Both the position numbers and the translations under genes were made by a program. Below the pieces are notes generated by a model. The model saw nothing but the letters and a program-made list of their open reading frames with translations. It had not been told where the DNA came from and ran no database searches. 63,171 nucleotides of DNA, from the NCBI GenBank assembly GCA_944328495.1, contig CALVHR010000047.1, positions 1 to 63,171 on the forward strand, written 5' to 3'. The stretch comes from an uncultured Clostridia bacterium. GTDB taxonomy: Bacteria > Bacillota > Clostridia > Christensenellales > Borkfalkiaceae. This document shows positions 1-7,575 of this stretch, in pieces (the first letter of the stretch is position 1; each line of letters opens with the position of its first letter).

Positions 1-26
1 TCTATGGTAAAATGTTTGTAGTTCAT
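1..26 (-). CDS. IS30-type transposase, 5' end only (runs off left edge)
   Basis: Reading leftwards on the minus strand, an AAGGAG ribosome binding site (33-38) stands 6 nt before an ATG (24-26) that opens MNYKHFTI and leaves the window. From memory, many IS30-family transposases begin with a similar M-x-Y-K-H-[FL]-T stretch just before their first helix-turn-helix. Only eight residues are visible, so the assignment rests on that resemblance, the good ribosome binding site and the hairpin around the start codon. It could be another small protein. Confidence 0.5.
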
Positions 27-88
27 ACAGATCTCCTTGGCAAAATTTTGGTTTCGCAACTCTATTTTACCACAGATCTGTATGAACT
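20..88 (-). promoter_or_regulatory. Inverted repeat sequestering the transposase start
   Basis: A perfect 15-bp inverted repeat, AGTTCATACAGATCT (20-34) and AGATCTGTATGAACT (74-88), is separated by 39 nt. In minus-strand RNA the 3' arm contains the ATG (24-26) and the edge of the ribosome binding site, so folding would hide the start. A second pair, TGGTAAAAT (5-13) and ATTTTACCA (64-72), interleaves with the first in pseudoknot order. Insertion sequences commonly use such structures to silence read-through transcripts from outside. Confidence 0.55.
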
Positions 89-103
89 CCTTTTTTTTCT
101 TTA

Positions 104-130
104 CCTGTTGCACTTAATAGTATAATTCAC
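104..130. repeat. Possible outer end of the IS30-type element
   Basis: The stretch around TGTTGCACTTAATAG (106-120) looks like the GTTGCACTT-type terminal inverted repeats I associate with IS30-family elements, and it lies at the right distance upstream of the partial transposase. The other end is outside the window, so neither the repeat nor a target duplication can be confirmed. Confidence 0.3.
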
Positions 131-140
131 CATAACGATC

Positions 141-187
141 AATCGGCACCTCGCGTTAAAGCGAGGTGCCGATTCTTTTTATTTTTT
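141..187 (+). terminator. Strong intrinsic terminator
   Basis: A perfect 14-bp stem, AATCGGCACCTCGC (141-154) and its complement (161-174), closes a 6-nt loop and is followed by CTTTTTATTTTTT. It faces rightwards. No complete plus-strand gene precedes it in the window, so its gene may have been separated from it by the insertion sequence. Confidence 0.8.
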
Positions 188-195
188 CTAATTCT

Positions 196-245
196 TCAAA
201 AAATATTTAAAAGGCCTATGCTTGAAGCATAGGCCTTTTAAATAT
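196..245 (-). terminator. Terminator of the dacF-rluB gene group
   Basis: A 19-bp perfect stem (203-221 with 227-245) around the loop TTGAA is followed on the minus strand by a U-rich run. It begins 18 nt after the rluB stop and ends the leftward gene group. It may also work in the other direction. Confidence 0.8.
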
Positions 246-262
246 ATCTTTTAGCGACAGTC

Positions 263-964
263 TCAAAGATTTTTCAGATAATATACTTCTTCGGGCGTGA
301 GCTTACGAACCTTTCCGCGGGGAAGAGAACCCAGTCCCAATTCACCGATCCGAATCCGCTTGAGAAATACAACCGTTTTCCCGATCACTTCGAACATCCG
401 TCTTACCTGACGATTGCGCCCCTCATTGATCGTAACATGCAATTTCGTATAACTTTTGTCTGTTTCAACAATTCGTATACGGCTTTTATTGGTTCGCTTT
501 CCGTCCAATTCTACGCCGGCTCGTAATTTATTTAGTTCGGCCTCCGTGACACTTCCTTCGATCTTTACAAGGTATGTCTTTCCGATTTCACTTTTCGGAT
601 GCGTCAACCGAAAAGCCAAATCGCCATCGTCCGTCAAAATTAACATACCTTCGGTATCGTAATCCAATCTCCCGACGGGAAACACCCTTCCAATCCCCTC
701 CGGAACCAAATCCATGACGGTCTTTCGGCCACGATCATCTTTGACTGAACAAATATATCCTTTCGGCTTATTCATCAAATAATAGCAATGCGACTCTTTA
801 TGAGCCACCACAACTCCGCCCGCAATTACTTCATCCCCATCAACGACTTCGTCACCCAAATGTGCAAGCTTTCCGTTTATGAGGACTTTTCCTTCTTCGA
901 TCAATTTATCACAGGCCCGCCTGCTCCCGACACCGCTCTCGGCAAGATACTTATTGATGCGCAT
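263..964 (-). CDS. rluB: Ribosomal large-subunit pseudouridine synthase B
   Basis: A 233-residue pseudouridine synthase of the RluB/RsuA family, which isomerises a uridine in 23S rRNA. Residues 1-48 form an S4 RNA-binding domain (begins MRINKYLAESGVGSRRA). The catalytic motif GRLDYDTEGML places the nucleophilic aspartate at 101, and the C-terminal GRNRQVRRMF motif is present. The ATG at 964 has a GAGGAAA ribosome binding site and lies inside the last 64 bp of the upstream carboxypeptidase gene. In Bacillus, rluB follows dacB-spmA-spmB; here it directly follows the carboxypeptidase. Confidence 0.93.
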   Translation of the reverse strand: MRINKYLAESGVGSRRACDKLIEEGKVLINGKLAHLGDEVVDGDEVIAGGVVVAHKESHCYYLMNKPKGYICSVKDDRGRKTVMDLVPEGIGRVFPVGRLDYDTEGMLILTDDGDLAFRLTHPKSEIGKTYLVKIEGSVTEAELNKLRAGVELDGKRTNKSRIRIVETDKSYTKLHVTINEGRNRQVRRMFEVIGKTVVFLKRIRIGELGLGSLPRGKVRKLTPEEVYYLKNL

Positions 965-2100
965 CCGTTTCCTCGCGTCATGTTTTTTTTCGCAATCTCA
1001 CGGATGATATCCGCAAAATTGCGATCAACATCCATTATACTAACGATTTTTTGTGAAAAAATCAACTGATTTTGCAGATAAAAATTGAGTTCACCGACTC
1101 TTTCTCCCTTTCTTACAGGAAGCGGCAGGATGCTCGGAAAATTTTCCTCCACGTGAATTACTCGCATCTCCTCGTCTGTCAAAGGATAATACACATCGCT
1201 TTCGCAAACCGCCTTGCATTTTTTCCACGCAAGCTCTGTGTTTAACTGTACCGAATATTTATTTTTATCGAAAATATGTCTCATAGAATACTTCGCAAAA
1301 CAGTTATCCAGCAATTCGGCACACCGCTCATACATCTGTGGACTATTCAAAACAACAGAAACCAATCGCATCGAATGTTGCGTCGCCGAAGCAACCAGGC
1401 AACGTCCCGCCTCTTTCGTATAACCTGTTTTTACACCATCCGCCCCTTCATATTGAATCAACATTTTATTCTTGTTCTGCAATACGCGATCATAGCCGCA
1501 TCCGCCATCCGGGACAACATGTTTTGTTGTCTGTACTATTTTTGAAAATTCAGCATTGCGCAATGCGTATGCTGCAATTTTACCGAGATCATGCGCAGTT
1601 GTCAGATGCCCCTCTCTCGGCAACCCATGCGGATTTTCGAAATTACTGTGCGTTGCCCCGATCCTTTCGGCTCGCTCGTTCATCACCTTCGCAAACGCTT
1701 CAATGCTTCCGCTATGATGCAGAGCAAGCGTTTCCGCACAATCGTTGCCCGATCGAAGCATCAAACCATATAACAGGTCACGAACGGAAATCTTTTCTCC
1801 TTCCGTAAGATATATGCTGGATCCCTCAATCCCGCAGGTTTGCGCAGGAACTTTCACGATTTCATCGAGATTACAGTCTTCAATGATTATAATGGCGGTC
1901 AGAATTTTTGTGGTACTGGCCGGAGGCAACATTTGATCTTCATTTTCGGAATAAAGCATTCGTCCTGTCTCCACCTCAAAAACCGCCTCACCTTTCGATA
2001 TCGTTGCAGCAAAAACGCGATTTTCCGTAATCACCATTCCAAATGACGATATAAAAACAAATATTGCATAAATAACCAATCCTATAAATTTTTTACTCAT
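901..2100 (-). CDS. D-alanyl-D-alanine carboxypeptidase (peptidase S11)
   Basis: A 399-residue penicillin-binding-protein-type DD-carboxypeptidase that trims the terminal D-Ala of peptidoglycan stem peptides outside the membrane. An N-terminal hydrophobic segment (about 5-30) serves as signal peptide. The three active-site motifs are complete: S62-T-T-K65, S117-G-N and K224-T-G. A C-terminal beta domain of the PBP5 type follows. Its position beside ytfJ and rluB matches the dacB neighbourhood of spore formers, so a role in spore cortex maturation is plausible. The last ~20 codons overlap rluB in another frame, so the extreme C-terminus may be an extension by read-on. Confidence 0.9.
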   Translation of the reverse strand: MSKKFIGLVIYAIFVFISSFGMVITENRVFAATISKGEAVFEVETGRMLYSENEDQMLPPASTTKILTAIIIIEDCNLDEIVKVPAQTCGIEGSSIYLTEGEKISVRDLLYGLMLRSGNDCAETLALHHSGSIEAFAKVMNERAERIGATHSNFENPHGLPREGHLTTAHDLGKIAAYALRNAEFSKIVQTTKHVVPDGGCGYDRVLQNKNKMLIQYEGADGVKTGYTKEAGRCLVASATQHSMRLVSVVLNSPQMYERCAELLDNCFAKYSMRHIFDKNKYSVQLNTELAWKKCKAVCESDVYYPLTDEEMRVIHVEENFPSILPLPVRKGERVGELNFYLQNQLIFSQKIVSIMDVDRNFADIIREIAKKNMTRGNGCASISILPRAVSGAGGPVIN

Positions 2101-2473
2101 CTGCCTTGCGCAATCCCTTTAACAAATCCGTTGCTTTGTCAATCAAATTATCCAAAGGGTCGTCTCCGGCATGGATATATTGACAGGTCTTTCCGTCATC
2201 CACTAAAAAACCCGCCGGTTTGAGCGAAACAACGGCACCGCTGCCGCCTGCAAACGGTACAGTCTCATCCGTTTTAATTACCTTTACTTCTCCTAGATCA
2301 CCGCCTCCGGACAGATATCCCATTGTCACTTTTGAAACAGGTATGATCTGATATCCGCTTGTCGTCATAATCGGATTCCCTACGACTGTATTTACATCCA
2401 CAAGATTGTTCAAATCCCGAAGTGATTTTTCAACCAATTTATTTACCTTGTTTTCAGCATTATTCATGTTCAT
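2093..2473 (-). CDS. ytfJ: Sporulation protein YtfJ (GerW family)
   Basis: A 126-residue GerW/YtfJ-family protein. The family signature is visible: GNPIMTTSGYQIIPVSKV, followed by the glycine-rich turn GYLSGGGDLG and GGSGAVVSLKPAGFLV. Members are widespread in endospore formers; in Bacillus subtilis YtfJ is made during sporulation and the family is linked to spore germination. It overlaps the upstream DUF2953 gene by 14 bp and the downstream carboxypeptidase by 8 bp, indicating translational coupling. The ytfI(DUF2953)-ytfJ pair is conserved in Bacillus. Confidence 0.9.
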   Translation of the reverse strand: MNMNNAENKVNKLVEKSLRDLNNLVDVNTVVGNPIMTTSGYQIIPVSKVTMGYLSGGGDLGEVKVIKTDETVPFAGGSGAVVSLKPAGFLVDDGKTCQYIHAGDDPLDNLIDKATDLLKGLRKADE

Positions 2474-3011
2474 CTTCTAATTTCTCCAAAATTTTTTGTA
2501 AAAAAATCTTAAAAGCTGCAATAAAGAGAATTAAAAAATTAAAGACCAAAACAACTCTTCCGCTTGCTTTTAAACATTTTTTATTTGCATATAATATAAG
2601 ATCTGTTTTAAAGGATGCACATTTCCTACCGGAAAAAATATAGCCGGCAACGATCGCGGAAACAATTTGCACCAAAGCAGAAAATGTTACTCCGACTGAG
2701 GCATCCTCTGTACCGATCTCGAATGTATGACTATATGCCAAAACATAAAAACCTTGTGTGATTTCAAATTTCTGCCCGCTATTAATGATTTCCCGATACG
2801 GTAACAGCGCGGCTTTGTTTTTTGTAAGATGAAATGCAATGCCTTCATCATACAAAGTAGCATAACCGCCGTAAATCTTTATAAAATGCAATACATAAAA
2901 AGCAAAATATAATTTTCGGCTATGCAAATCAATAAACAAATTTATATTCAAAAACACAGGAAACAATAAAAACAACAATACTCCAAAGATTGAAGCCAAG
3001 ATATAATTCAT
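2460..3011 (-). CDS. DUF2953 membrane protein (YtfI-like)
   Basis: A 183-residue protein with an N-terminal membrane segment (about 3-25) and a second near residues 150-170. The central part resembles DUF2953, whose genes precede ytfJ in spore formers; that adjacency is the main support. No clear ribosome binding site precedes the ATG at 3011. The upstream sequence is AT-rich, so translation may depend on coupling to the preceding dacF-like gene or on a nearby promoter. The biochemical function is unknown. Confidence 0.7.
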   Translation of the reverse strand: MNYILASIFGVLLFLLFPVFLNINLFIDLHSRKLYFAFYVLHFIKIYGGYATLYDEGIAFHLTKNKAALLPYREIINSGQKFEITQGFYVLAYSHTFEIGTEDASVGVTFSALVQIVSAIVAGYIFSGRKCASFKTDLILYANKKCLKASGRVVLVFNFLILFIAAFKIFLQKILEKLEDEHE

Positions 3012-3047
3012 TTTATTAAATTATGTGTGACATAATACATCGCAAAT

Positions 3048-4205
3048 TCAGTAATTCCAGTTTTCAGCCAGCTCTTTTAAGGAATCAAAATAACTGCTTT
3101 TACTCACATCTTCGTTTGCAAGCACCGCCGCACTGCAGATCTCTATATTATCTTTGTACACATGCACAATTCCAACATTATCTCCGCGTACAACCGGCGC
3201 CCTCACGGCATCAAAATTTATTTCATAAAAAATATTGCCGTCGTCCCCTTTCCGAGAAAAAACATAGATTGCATGGTCAATCATTACTGAAAGCAACTTT
3301 TCTTTCCCTCCGGACACCTCGCAAGAATAATCTTTTAAAACTCCTTCTTCCAGAACAAGCCGGTTCTCATAATTTGCAAAGGCATAATCAAACATAGCGG
3401 AAACACCGGAAAAACGACTTTTACTGTCTGACGCCCCAATCACCACCGAAAGAACGCGCATATTGCCCCGGACCGCAGATGCAGCCAGACAAAAACCGGC
3501 CTCTGCAGTATATCCGGTTTTCCCGCTGTCGCATCCCTGATAATTTCGTATCAGTTTATTCGTGTTTGCCATCTGCGTGACTCTTCCCCCGTCATGCTGA
3601 AAATCTTCCATCCAAATTTTACTGAAATTGAAATAAGCATCATGGCGCAAAAGTTCTCCGAACATAATTGCCACATCTTTTGCGCATGAATATTGCCCAT
3701 TTTTCGGCAGACCTGTACAGTTGACAAATACCGTATCATTCATCCCCAACGCTTTTGCCTTTTCATTCATCTTGGCCACAAAAATATCTTCACTGCCTGC
3801 TATCCGTTCGGCCATTGCGACACAAGAATCGTTGGCTGACGCAATACAAATGCTTTTGATTAGCTCCGAGACTTTATAGATTCCGCCAGCCTCTAAAAAC
3901 ACCTGCGAACCTCCCATACTGCTCGCCCTATCACTGACGCAAATCTCTTCATCAAAGGATAGGTCTCCCTTTTCAATTTCCTCAAAGCATAGCTGCATGG
4001 TCATTATCTTGCACATACTTGCAATCGGTAAATGCTTTGTTTCATCCTTTGTGTAGACGGGAGTTCCACTCCTCCAGTCACACAAATACGCAGATTTACA
4101 TGCAGGCGCAAGATCAACCTCACTTGTCTGTGCGCTAACGGATATGGTACTGACGCAAGAAATCGTCAATACACAAATAAAAAATAAGAGCATAACTTTT
4201 TTCAT
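3048..4205 (-). CDS. dacF: D-alanyl-D-alanine carboxypeptidase DacF-like
   Basis: A 385-residue secreted S11 carboxypeptidase. A classic signal peptide (MKKVMLLFFICVLTISCVST) ends near SVSA-QTS. The motifs are SMCK in LPIASMCKIM, SAN in IASANDSCVAM, and KTG in DSGKTGYTAEAG. SAN replaces the usual S-x-N variant SGN but conserves the Ser and Asn. The order deoB-punA-dacF is the same as drm-pupG-dacF in Bacillus, where spoIIAA-AB-sigF follow; here they do not. An 18-bp inverted repeat encloses the ribosome binding site and ATG. This is the second DD-carboxypeptidase within 4 kb. Confidence 0.88.
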   Translation of the reverse strand: MKKVMLLFFICVLTISCVSTISVSAQTSEVDLAPACKSAYLCDWRSGTPVYTKDETKHLPIASMCKIMTMQLCFEEIEKGDLSFDEEICVSDRASSMGGSQVFLEAGGIYKVSELIKSICIASANDSCVAMAERIAGSEDIFVAKMNEKAKALGMNDTVFVNCTGLPKNGQYSCAKDVAIMFGELLRHDAYFNFSKIWMEDFQHDGGRVTQMANTNKLIRNYQGCDSGKTGYTAEAGFCLAASAVRGNMRVLSVVIGASDSKSRFSGVSAMFDYAFANYENRLVLEEGVLKDYSCEVSGGKEKLLSVMIDHAIYVFSRKGDDGNIFYEINFDAVRAPVVRGDNVGIVHVYKDNIEICSAAVLANEDVSKSSYFDSLKELAENWNY

Positions 4206-4241
4206 AGCAAAATCTCCTTGCCTGTTATGCTCTTATTTTTT
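4179..4241 (-). promoter_or_regulatory. Perfect 18-bp inverted repeat enclosing the dacF start
   Basis: The arms at 4179-4196 and 4224-4241 (GTTATGCTCTTATTTTTT and its complement) are perfectly complementary. In dacF mRNA the 27-nt loop holds the AAGGAG site and the ATG, and the 3' arm is made of codons 4-9 followed by more U. It could control dacF translation, or act as a weak terminator for the upstream punA gene. Confidence 0.55.
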
Positions 4242-4279
4242 GTAATGTTTTTTATTTTATACTGCTTAAAATGACACGT

Positions 4280-5119
4280 TTACTCTTTACCGCTCAATAT
4301 GGCCGCACGTTTTAATAACTCTGCAAAAACTTTTTCACGTTTTTTTGATTGTGCAATCACATCCGAATGTTGAATTTCTCCGCAAAATAATCCGGCCGCT
4401 TTGTTTGTAATACAAGAAATTGCAGCCACATCCATTTTTAAATATCTTGCATAAATTGCTTCTATCGCAGTACTCATGCCCACAGCATCGGCTCCGAATT
4501 TTGCATATGCACGCACTTCCGCAGGAGTTTCAAAAGCCGGGCCGAGCACCTGCATATAAGTACCGTTTCGCACCGCTACACCCATTGAAGTGCAAACTTT
4601 ATTGAGCACGTCAGACAGCTTGGGATCATATACTTTCGACATATCTACAAATACCGGGTATTCAAGCGTCGGTCTTGCACCCTCTAAAGGATTTTTCCCC
4701 GTGAAATTGATATGATCGGATAAAATCATAAGATCTCCGACTTCAAACTCCGGATTTACACCGCCCGCTGCATTCGTCAAAATAATTCGATGCACCCCGA
4801 GCTCTTTCATTACCGCCACGGGAAGAGCGGCTTCACTCGCCAAATGTCCCTCATACATATGAATTCTTCCTTGCTGCAAAACGATACCGACACCATCAAG
4901 TTCACCAAGCACAAAATATCCTGCATGCCCAATTACCCCGCAATGAGGCATCCCGTCCAAATCTGCGTACGGAATCTTGTACATATTCTGCATTGCATCA
5001 ACAACACCGCCCCAACCGCTTCCCAATACGATGGCAATTTGTGGCCGAATATCGCATTTTTTCTTTATTTGCCCAGCAATTGCACGTGCCTTGGCCTGAT
5101 TCGAATATAGCTCTTCCAT
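4280..5119 (-). CDS. punA: Purine nucleoside phosphorylase (trimeric type)
   Basis: A 279-residue phosphorylase splitting inosine and guanosine with phosphate into base plus ribose-1-phosphate. Recognisable motifs are VLGSGWGG (phosphate site), QGRIHMYEGH, and TNAAGGVNPEFEVGDLM, with substrate-binding GMSTAIEA near the C-terminus. I chose the ATG at 5119 because AAAGGAG sits 7 nt upstream; an in-frame start at 5146 would add nine unconserved residues. The gene follows deoB directly, so ribose-1-phosphate made here can be converted to ribose-5-phosphate by the neighbour. Confidence 0.95.
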   Translation of the reverse strand: MEELYSNQAKARAIAGQIKKKCDIRPQIAIVLGSGWGGVVDAMQNMYKIPYADLDGMPHCGVIGHAGYFVLGELDGVGIVLQQGRIHMYEGHLASEAALPVAVMKELGVHRIILTNAAGGVNPEFEVGDLMILSDHINFTGKNPLEGARPTLEYPVFVDMSKVYDPKLSDVLNKVCTSMGVAVRNGTYMQVLGPAFETPAEVRAYAKFGADAVGMSTAIEAIYARYLKMDVAAISCITNKAAGLFCGEIQHSDVIAQSKKREKVFAELLKRAAILSGKE

Positions 5120-5130
5120 ATTTTTCTCCT

Positions 5131-6306
5131 TTATTTGATACAGCAAATCCTATTAAATATCACTTCGTCTTTTTGCAATGAAAAGGCCGCTTCTATGAAA
5201 TTTGCTATACAATCAAATCCTTTGATCGTCCCCAGATCGATCGGCTTTATATCTTTGCCGAAAATCAACAGCGGCACATATTCCCTGGAATGATCGGTTG
5301 ACGGAGTTGTCGGATCGCATCCGTGATCCGCCGTCAGAATTAAAATGTCTTCTCTTTTCAAATTATTTATAATTACAGGAAGCCTGTCGTCGATTGCTTT
5401 CAATGCGGATGCATAACCTTTTACGTTGTTGCGATGCCCGTACAACATATCTGTATCCACTAAATTTGCAAAAACCAGTCCCTCTTCCGCACTTACCGAA
5501 AGCTCGCAAAGCGCCGTAAGCCCTTCATCATTGTTTCCGGTATGAATGCTTTCAGAAATCCCGCGACCGCAGAAAATATCTTTGATTTTTCCAACAGAAA
5601 TTACCGGAATATTATTTGCCGCAAGCACATCGAGCATTGTTTTTCCGGGAGGCTCAAGAGCAAAATCCTTGCGATCTTCCGTCCGTATAAATTTTCCGTC
5701 AACATGTATAAAGGGACGCGCAATCACCCTTCCAACAGCGCGATCCCCAACCATTATCGAACGAACAGCCTCACAGATCCGATAAAGTTTTTCCAAAGGA
5801 ATCACTGAAGTATCCGCCGCAATTTGTAAAACGGAGTCTTGCGAAGTATATAATATCGGACATCCGGTTTTTAAATGCATCGGCCCTAACCTTTGAATGA
5901 TTTCCGTTCCCGAAGCAATTTCGTTTCCGATAAATCGTACTCCCGTAGCCTTTTCTATATCGCATACTACATCTGCGGGAAAAGTATGGTATACTTTAAA
6001 CGGTTTATCTAAAACAAGCCCGGAAATCTCATAATGTCCCGCCGTAGTATCCTTTGCCGGTGTTTTTTCGGCAAGGCGTGCATATGCGGCAAGAGGTTCT
6101 TTAACCGGTTGAATTTTAAATCCATTCGTAAATACCTTTGCATTGCCATCTATATTATTTAAGCCGAGCGATGCCATTACCGGCAATTCAAGACCAGTCG
6201 CAGCAACGATATTCCCATAAGTATCCGATCCTTCGTCACCATACTGCGCCGCATCGGGCAACGCGCCGATACCGAAACTATCGATCACAACCAAAAATAT
6301 TCGCAT
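5131..6306 (-). CDS. deoB: Phosphopentomutase
   Basis: A 391-residue enzyme of the alkaline-phosphatase superfamily interconverting (deoxy)ribose-1-phosphate and -5-phosphate. The N-terminal metal aspartate lies in VVIDSFGIGALPDA, the usual GSDTYGNI follows, and the C-terminal metal site is TADHGCDPTTPSTDHS. The ATG at 6306 has a GAGGT site. It forms a salvage operon with punA, the same arrangement as drm-pupG in Bacillus. Confidence 0.96.
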   Translation of the reverse strand: MRIFLVVIDSFGIGALPDAAQYGDEGSDTYGNIVAATGLELPVMASLGLNNIDGNAKVFTNGFKIQPVKEPLAAYARLAEKTPAKDTTAGHYEISGLVLDKPFKVYHTFPADVVCDIEKATGVRFIGNEIASGTEIIQRLGPMHLKTGCPILYTSQDSVLQIAADTSVIPLEKLYRICEAVRSIMVGDRAVGRVIARPFIHVDGKFIRTEDRKDFALEPPGKTMLDVLAANNIPVISVGKIKDIFCGRGISESIHTGNNDEGLTALCELSVSAEEGLVFANLVDTDMLYGHRNNVKGYASALKAIDDRLPVIINNLKREDILILTADHGCDPTTPSTDHSREYVPLLIFGKDIKPIDLGTIKGFDCIANFIEAAFSLQKDEVIFNRICCIK

Positions 6307-6354
6307 ACATATACCTCGCTTTCAGTATACCACAGAAATCTAAAAAAAGAAAGG

Positions 6355-6398
6355 CTTTACCGAAAAAGAGCGTTCCGAATTTTCGAAAACGCTCTTTT
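6355..6398 (-). terminator. Terminator of spoIVB
   Basis: An AAAAGAGCGTT stem (6364-6374 with 6388-6398) with a U run on the minus strand begins a few bases after the spoIVB stop. It separates the sporulation peptidase from the deoB-punA operon. Confidence 0.8.
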
Positions 6399-6402
6399 CT
6401 GT

Positions 6403-7404
6403 TTATTTACCGATCATATTTCCAATTGCTATGCCATACCCACGCGTCGGATCATTTAAAAACACGTGCGTCACAGCCCCGATCAATTTCCCGTCTTGCA
6501 AAATCGGGCTCCCGCTCATGCCCTGTACTATACCTCCCGTAGCCGACAATAACTGCGCATCCGTCACTTTTAATACAAAATTTTTATTTTGTTTGTTGTC
6601 ATCATCCACTTTGACAATACTGATTTCATATTCCTTGGGTTCAACTCCGTCCACCGTAGAAACTATACTGGCTTTACCGGGGTGCGCTTCCGAACAAACC
6701 TCTGCTTTTTTCAAAGCAGAAATATCCAAAGACTCTCCGAAATTTCCATATATTCCCGTTTCGCAATTTTTATCGGCGGTCGCGATTTTATTATCACCCA
6801 TGAACAAGCCTTTTAATTCTCCCGCTTTTCCTCGTTCTCCTTTGATCACGTTCACGATTGTACAACGATAGATATCCCCTCCGTCCAGTTCCATCAGCTT
6901 TCCGCCTTCATCCGAGACGGGATGCCCGAGTGAACCGAATCGCAGGCTTCCCTTTTCAATATACGTGACCGTTCCGATCCCGGAAACACTGTCACGGATC
7001 AAAATTCCTAACTTATATCTTCCGCTTGCCAAATCTTTTGCCGGCTGAATCTCCACTAGTTCATTTGCCTCACGGCCTTTAACCGTAACTTGCGACTTCC
7101 TGCCGTTACAACAGGAAAGCGCACTGCCGATATCTTCTGCGGAAGAAATTTTGATACCGTTGAAGGCTATGATAACATCGCCGACCTCCAATCCTGCTTC
7201 GCGCGCGGGACATGCAGCCCCGTTTTCCGTCAGGACCTCGCAAATCCCGACCACTTGTGCACCGCCCATTCCAAGTGTGAATCCGGCAGGCATTCCGCCA
7301 ATATACACCTCTGTCGCCGCGGAGCACGGTATTGCCCCCCAATACGCCAGTGCAATGAAAGCCACGGCGATCAAAAGTATAATTCTATTTTTCAGCTTAC
7401 GCAT
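6403..7404 (-). CDS. spoIVB: SpoIVB stage IV sporulation peptidase (S55)
   Basis: A 333-residue serine peptidase that in spore formers is secreted from the forespore and triggers pro-sigma-K processing in the mother cell. The start at 7404 is fixed by a GGAGGAG site. There is a membrane segment at about 7-27, a PDZ domain at about 35-125, and then the S55 domain. The catalytic residues match the family: His161 in FGSLGHPV, Asp282 in KVTDAQLL and Ser297 in QGMSGSPIL, with the Asp-Ser spacing of 15 as in Bacillus. It follows recN, as usual, but spo0A, which normally comes next, is not here. Confidence 0.94.
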   Translation of the reverse strand: MRKLKNRIILLIAVAFIALAYWGAIPCSAATEVYIGGMPAGFTLGMGGAQVVGICEVLTENGAACPAREAGLEVGDVIIAFNGIKISSAEDIGSALSCCNGRKSQVTVKGREANELVEIQPAKDLASGRYKLGILIRDSVSGIGTVTYIEKGSLRFGSLGHPVSDEGGKLMELDGGDIYRCTIVNVIKGERGKAGELKGLFMGDNKIATADKNCETGIYGNFGESLDISALKKAEVCSEAHPGKASIVSTVDGVEPKEYEISIVKVDDDNKQNKNFVLKVTDAQLLSATGGIVQGMSGSPILQDGKLIGAVTHVFLNDPTRGYGIAIGNMIGK

Positions 7405-7498
7405 TTGCTCCTCCGAATACGATATGTTCTTACTTTGCGCAATTTTGCGACGAATATGCAAAATAGATGTTTTTTATTAAAGCCTGAAAATATGATAT

Positions 7499-7535
7499 AA
7501 AAAAACCGCGAAACACATTTTCGTGTGCTCCGCGG
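7499..7535 (-). terminator. Terminator of nadK-argR-recN
   Basis: The minus strand carries CCGCGGAGCACACG, a short loop and a largely complementary arm (7506-7535), followed by a run of U. It lies 40 nt after the recN stop. Confidence 0.8.
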
Positions 7536-7575
7536 CTATTCGGCGACAATAAAACCATTGAATCACTCGGCAAAA

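Noticed and set aside
3-125. A 40-codon plus-strand frame at the left edge
   Set aside because: It is made of the AT-rich IS leader with its inverted repeats; the minus-strand transposase start with a ribosome binding site is a better explanation.
901-964. The 64-bp overlap of the carboxypeptidase and rluB genes as evidence of an error
   Set aside because: Both frames are intact and rluB has its own ribosome binding site; a late stop in the upstream gene explains it.
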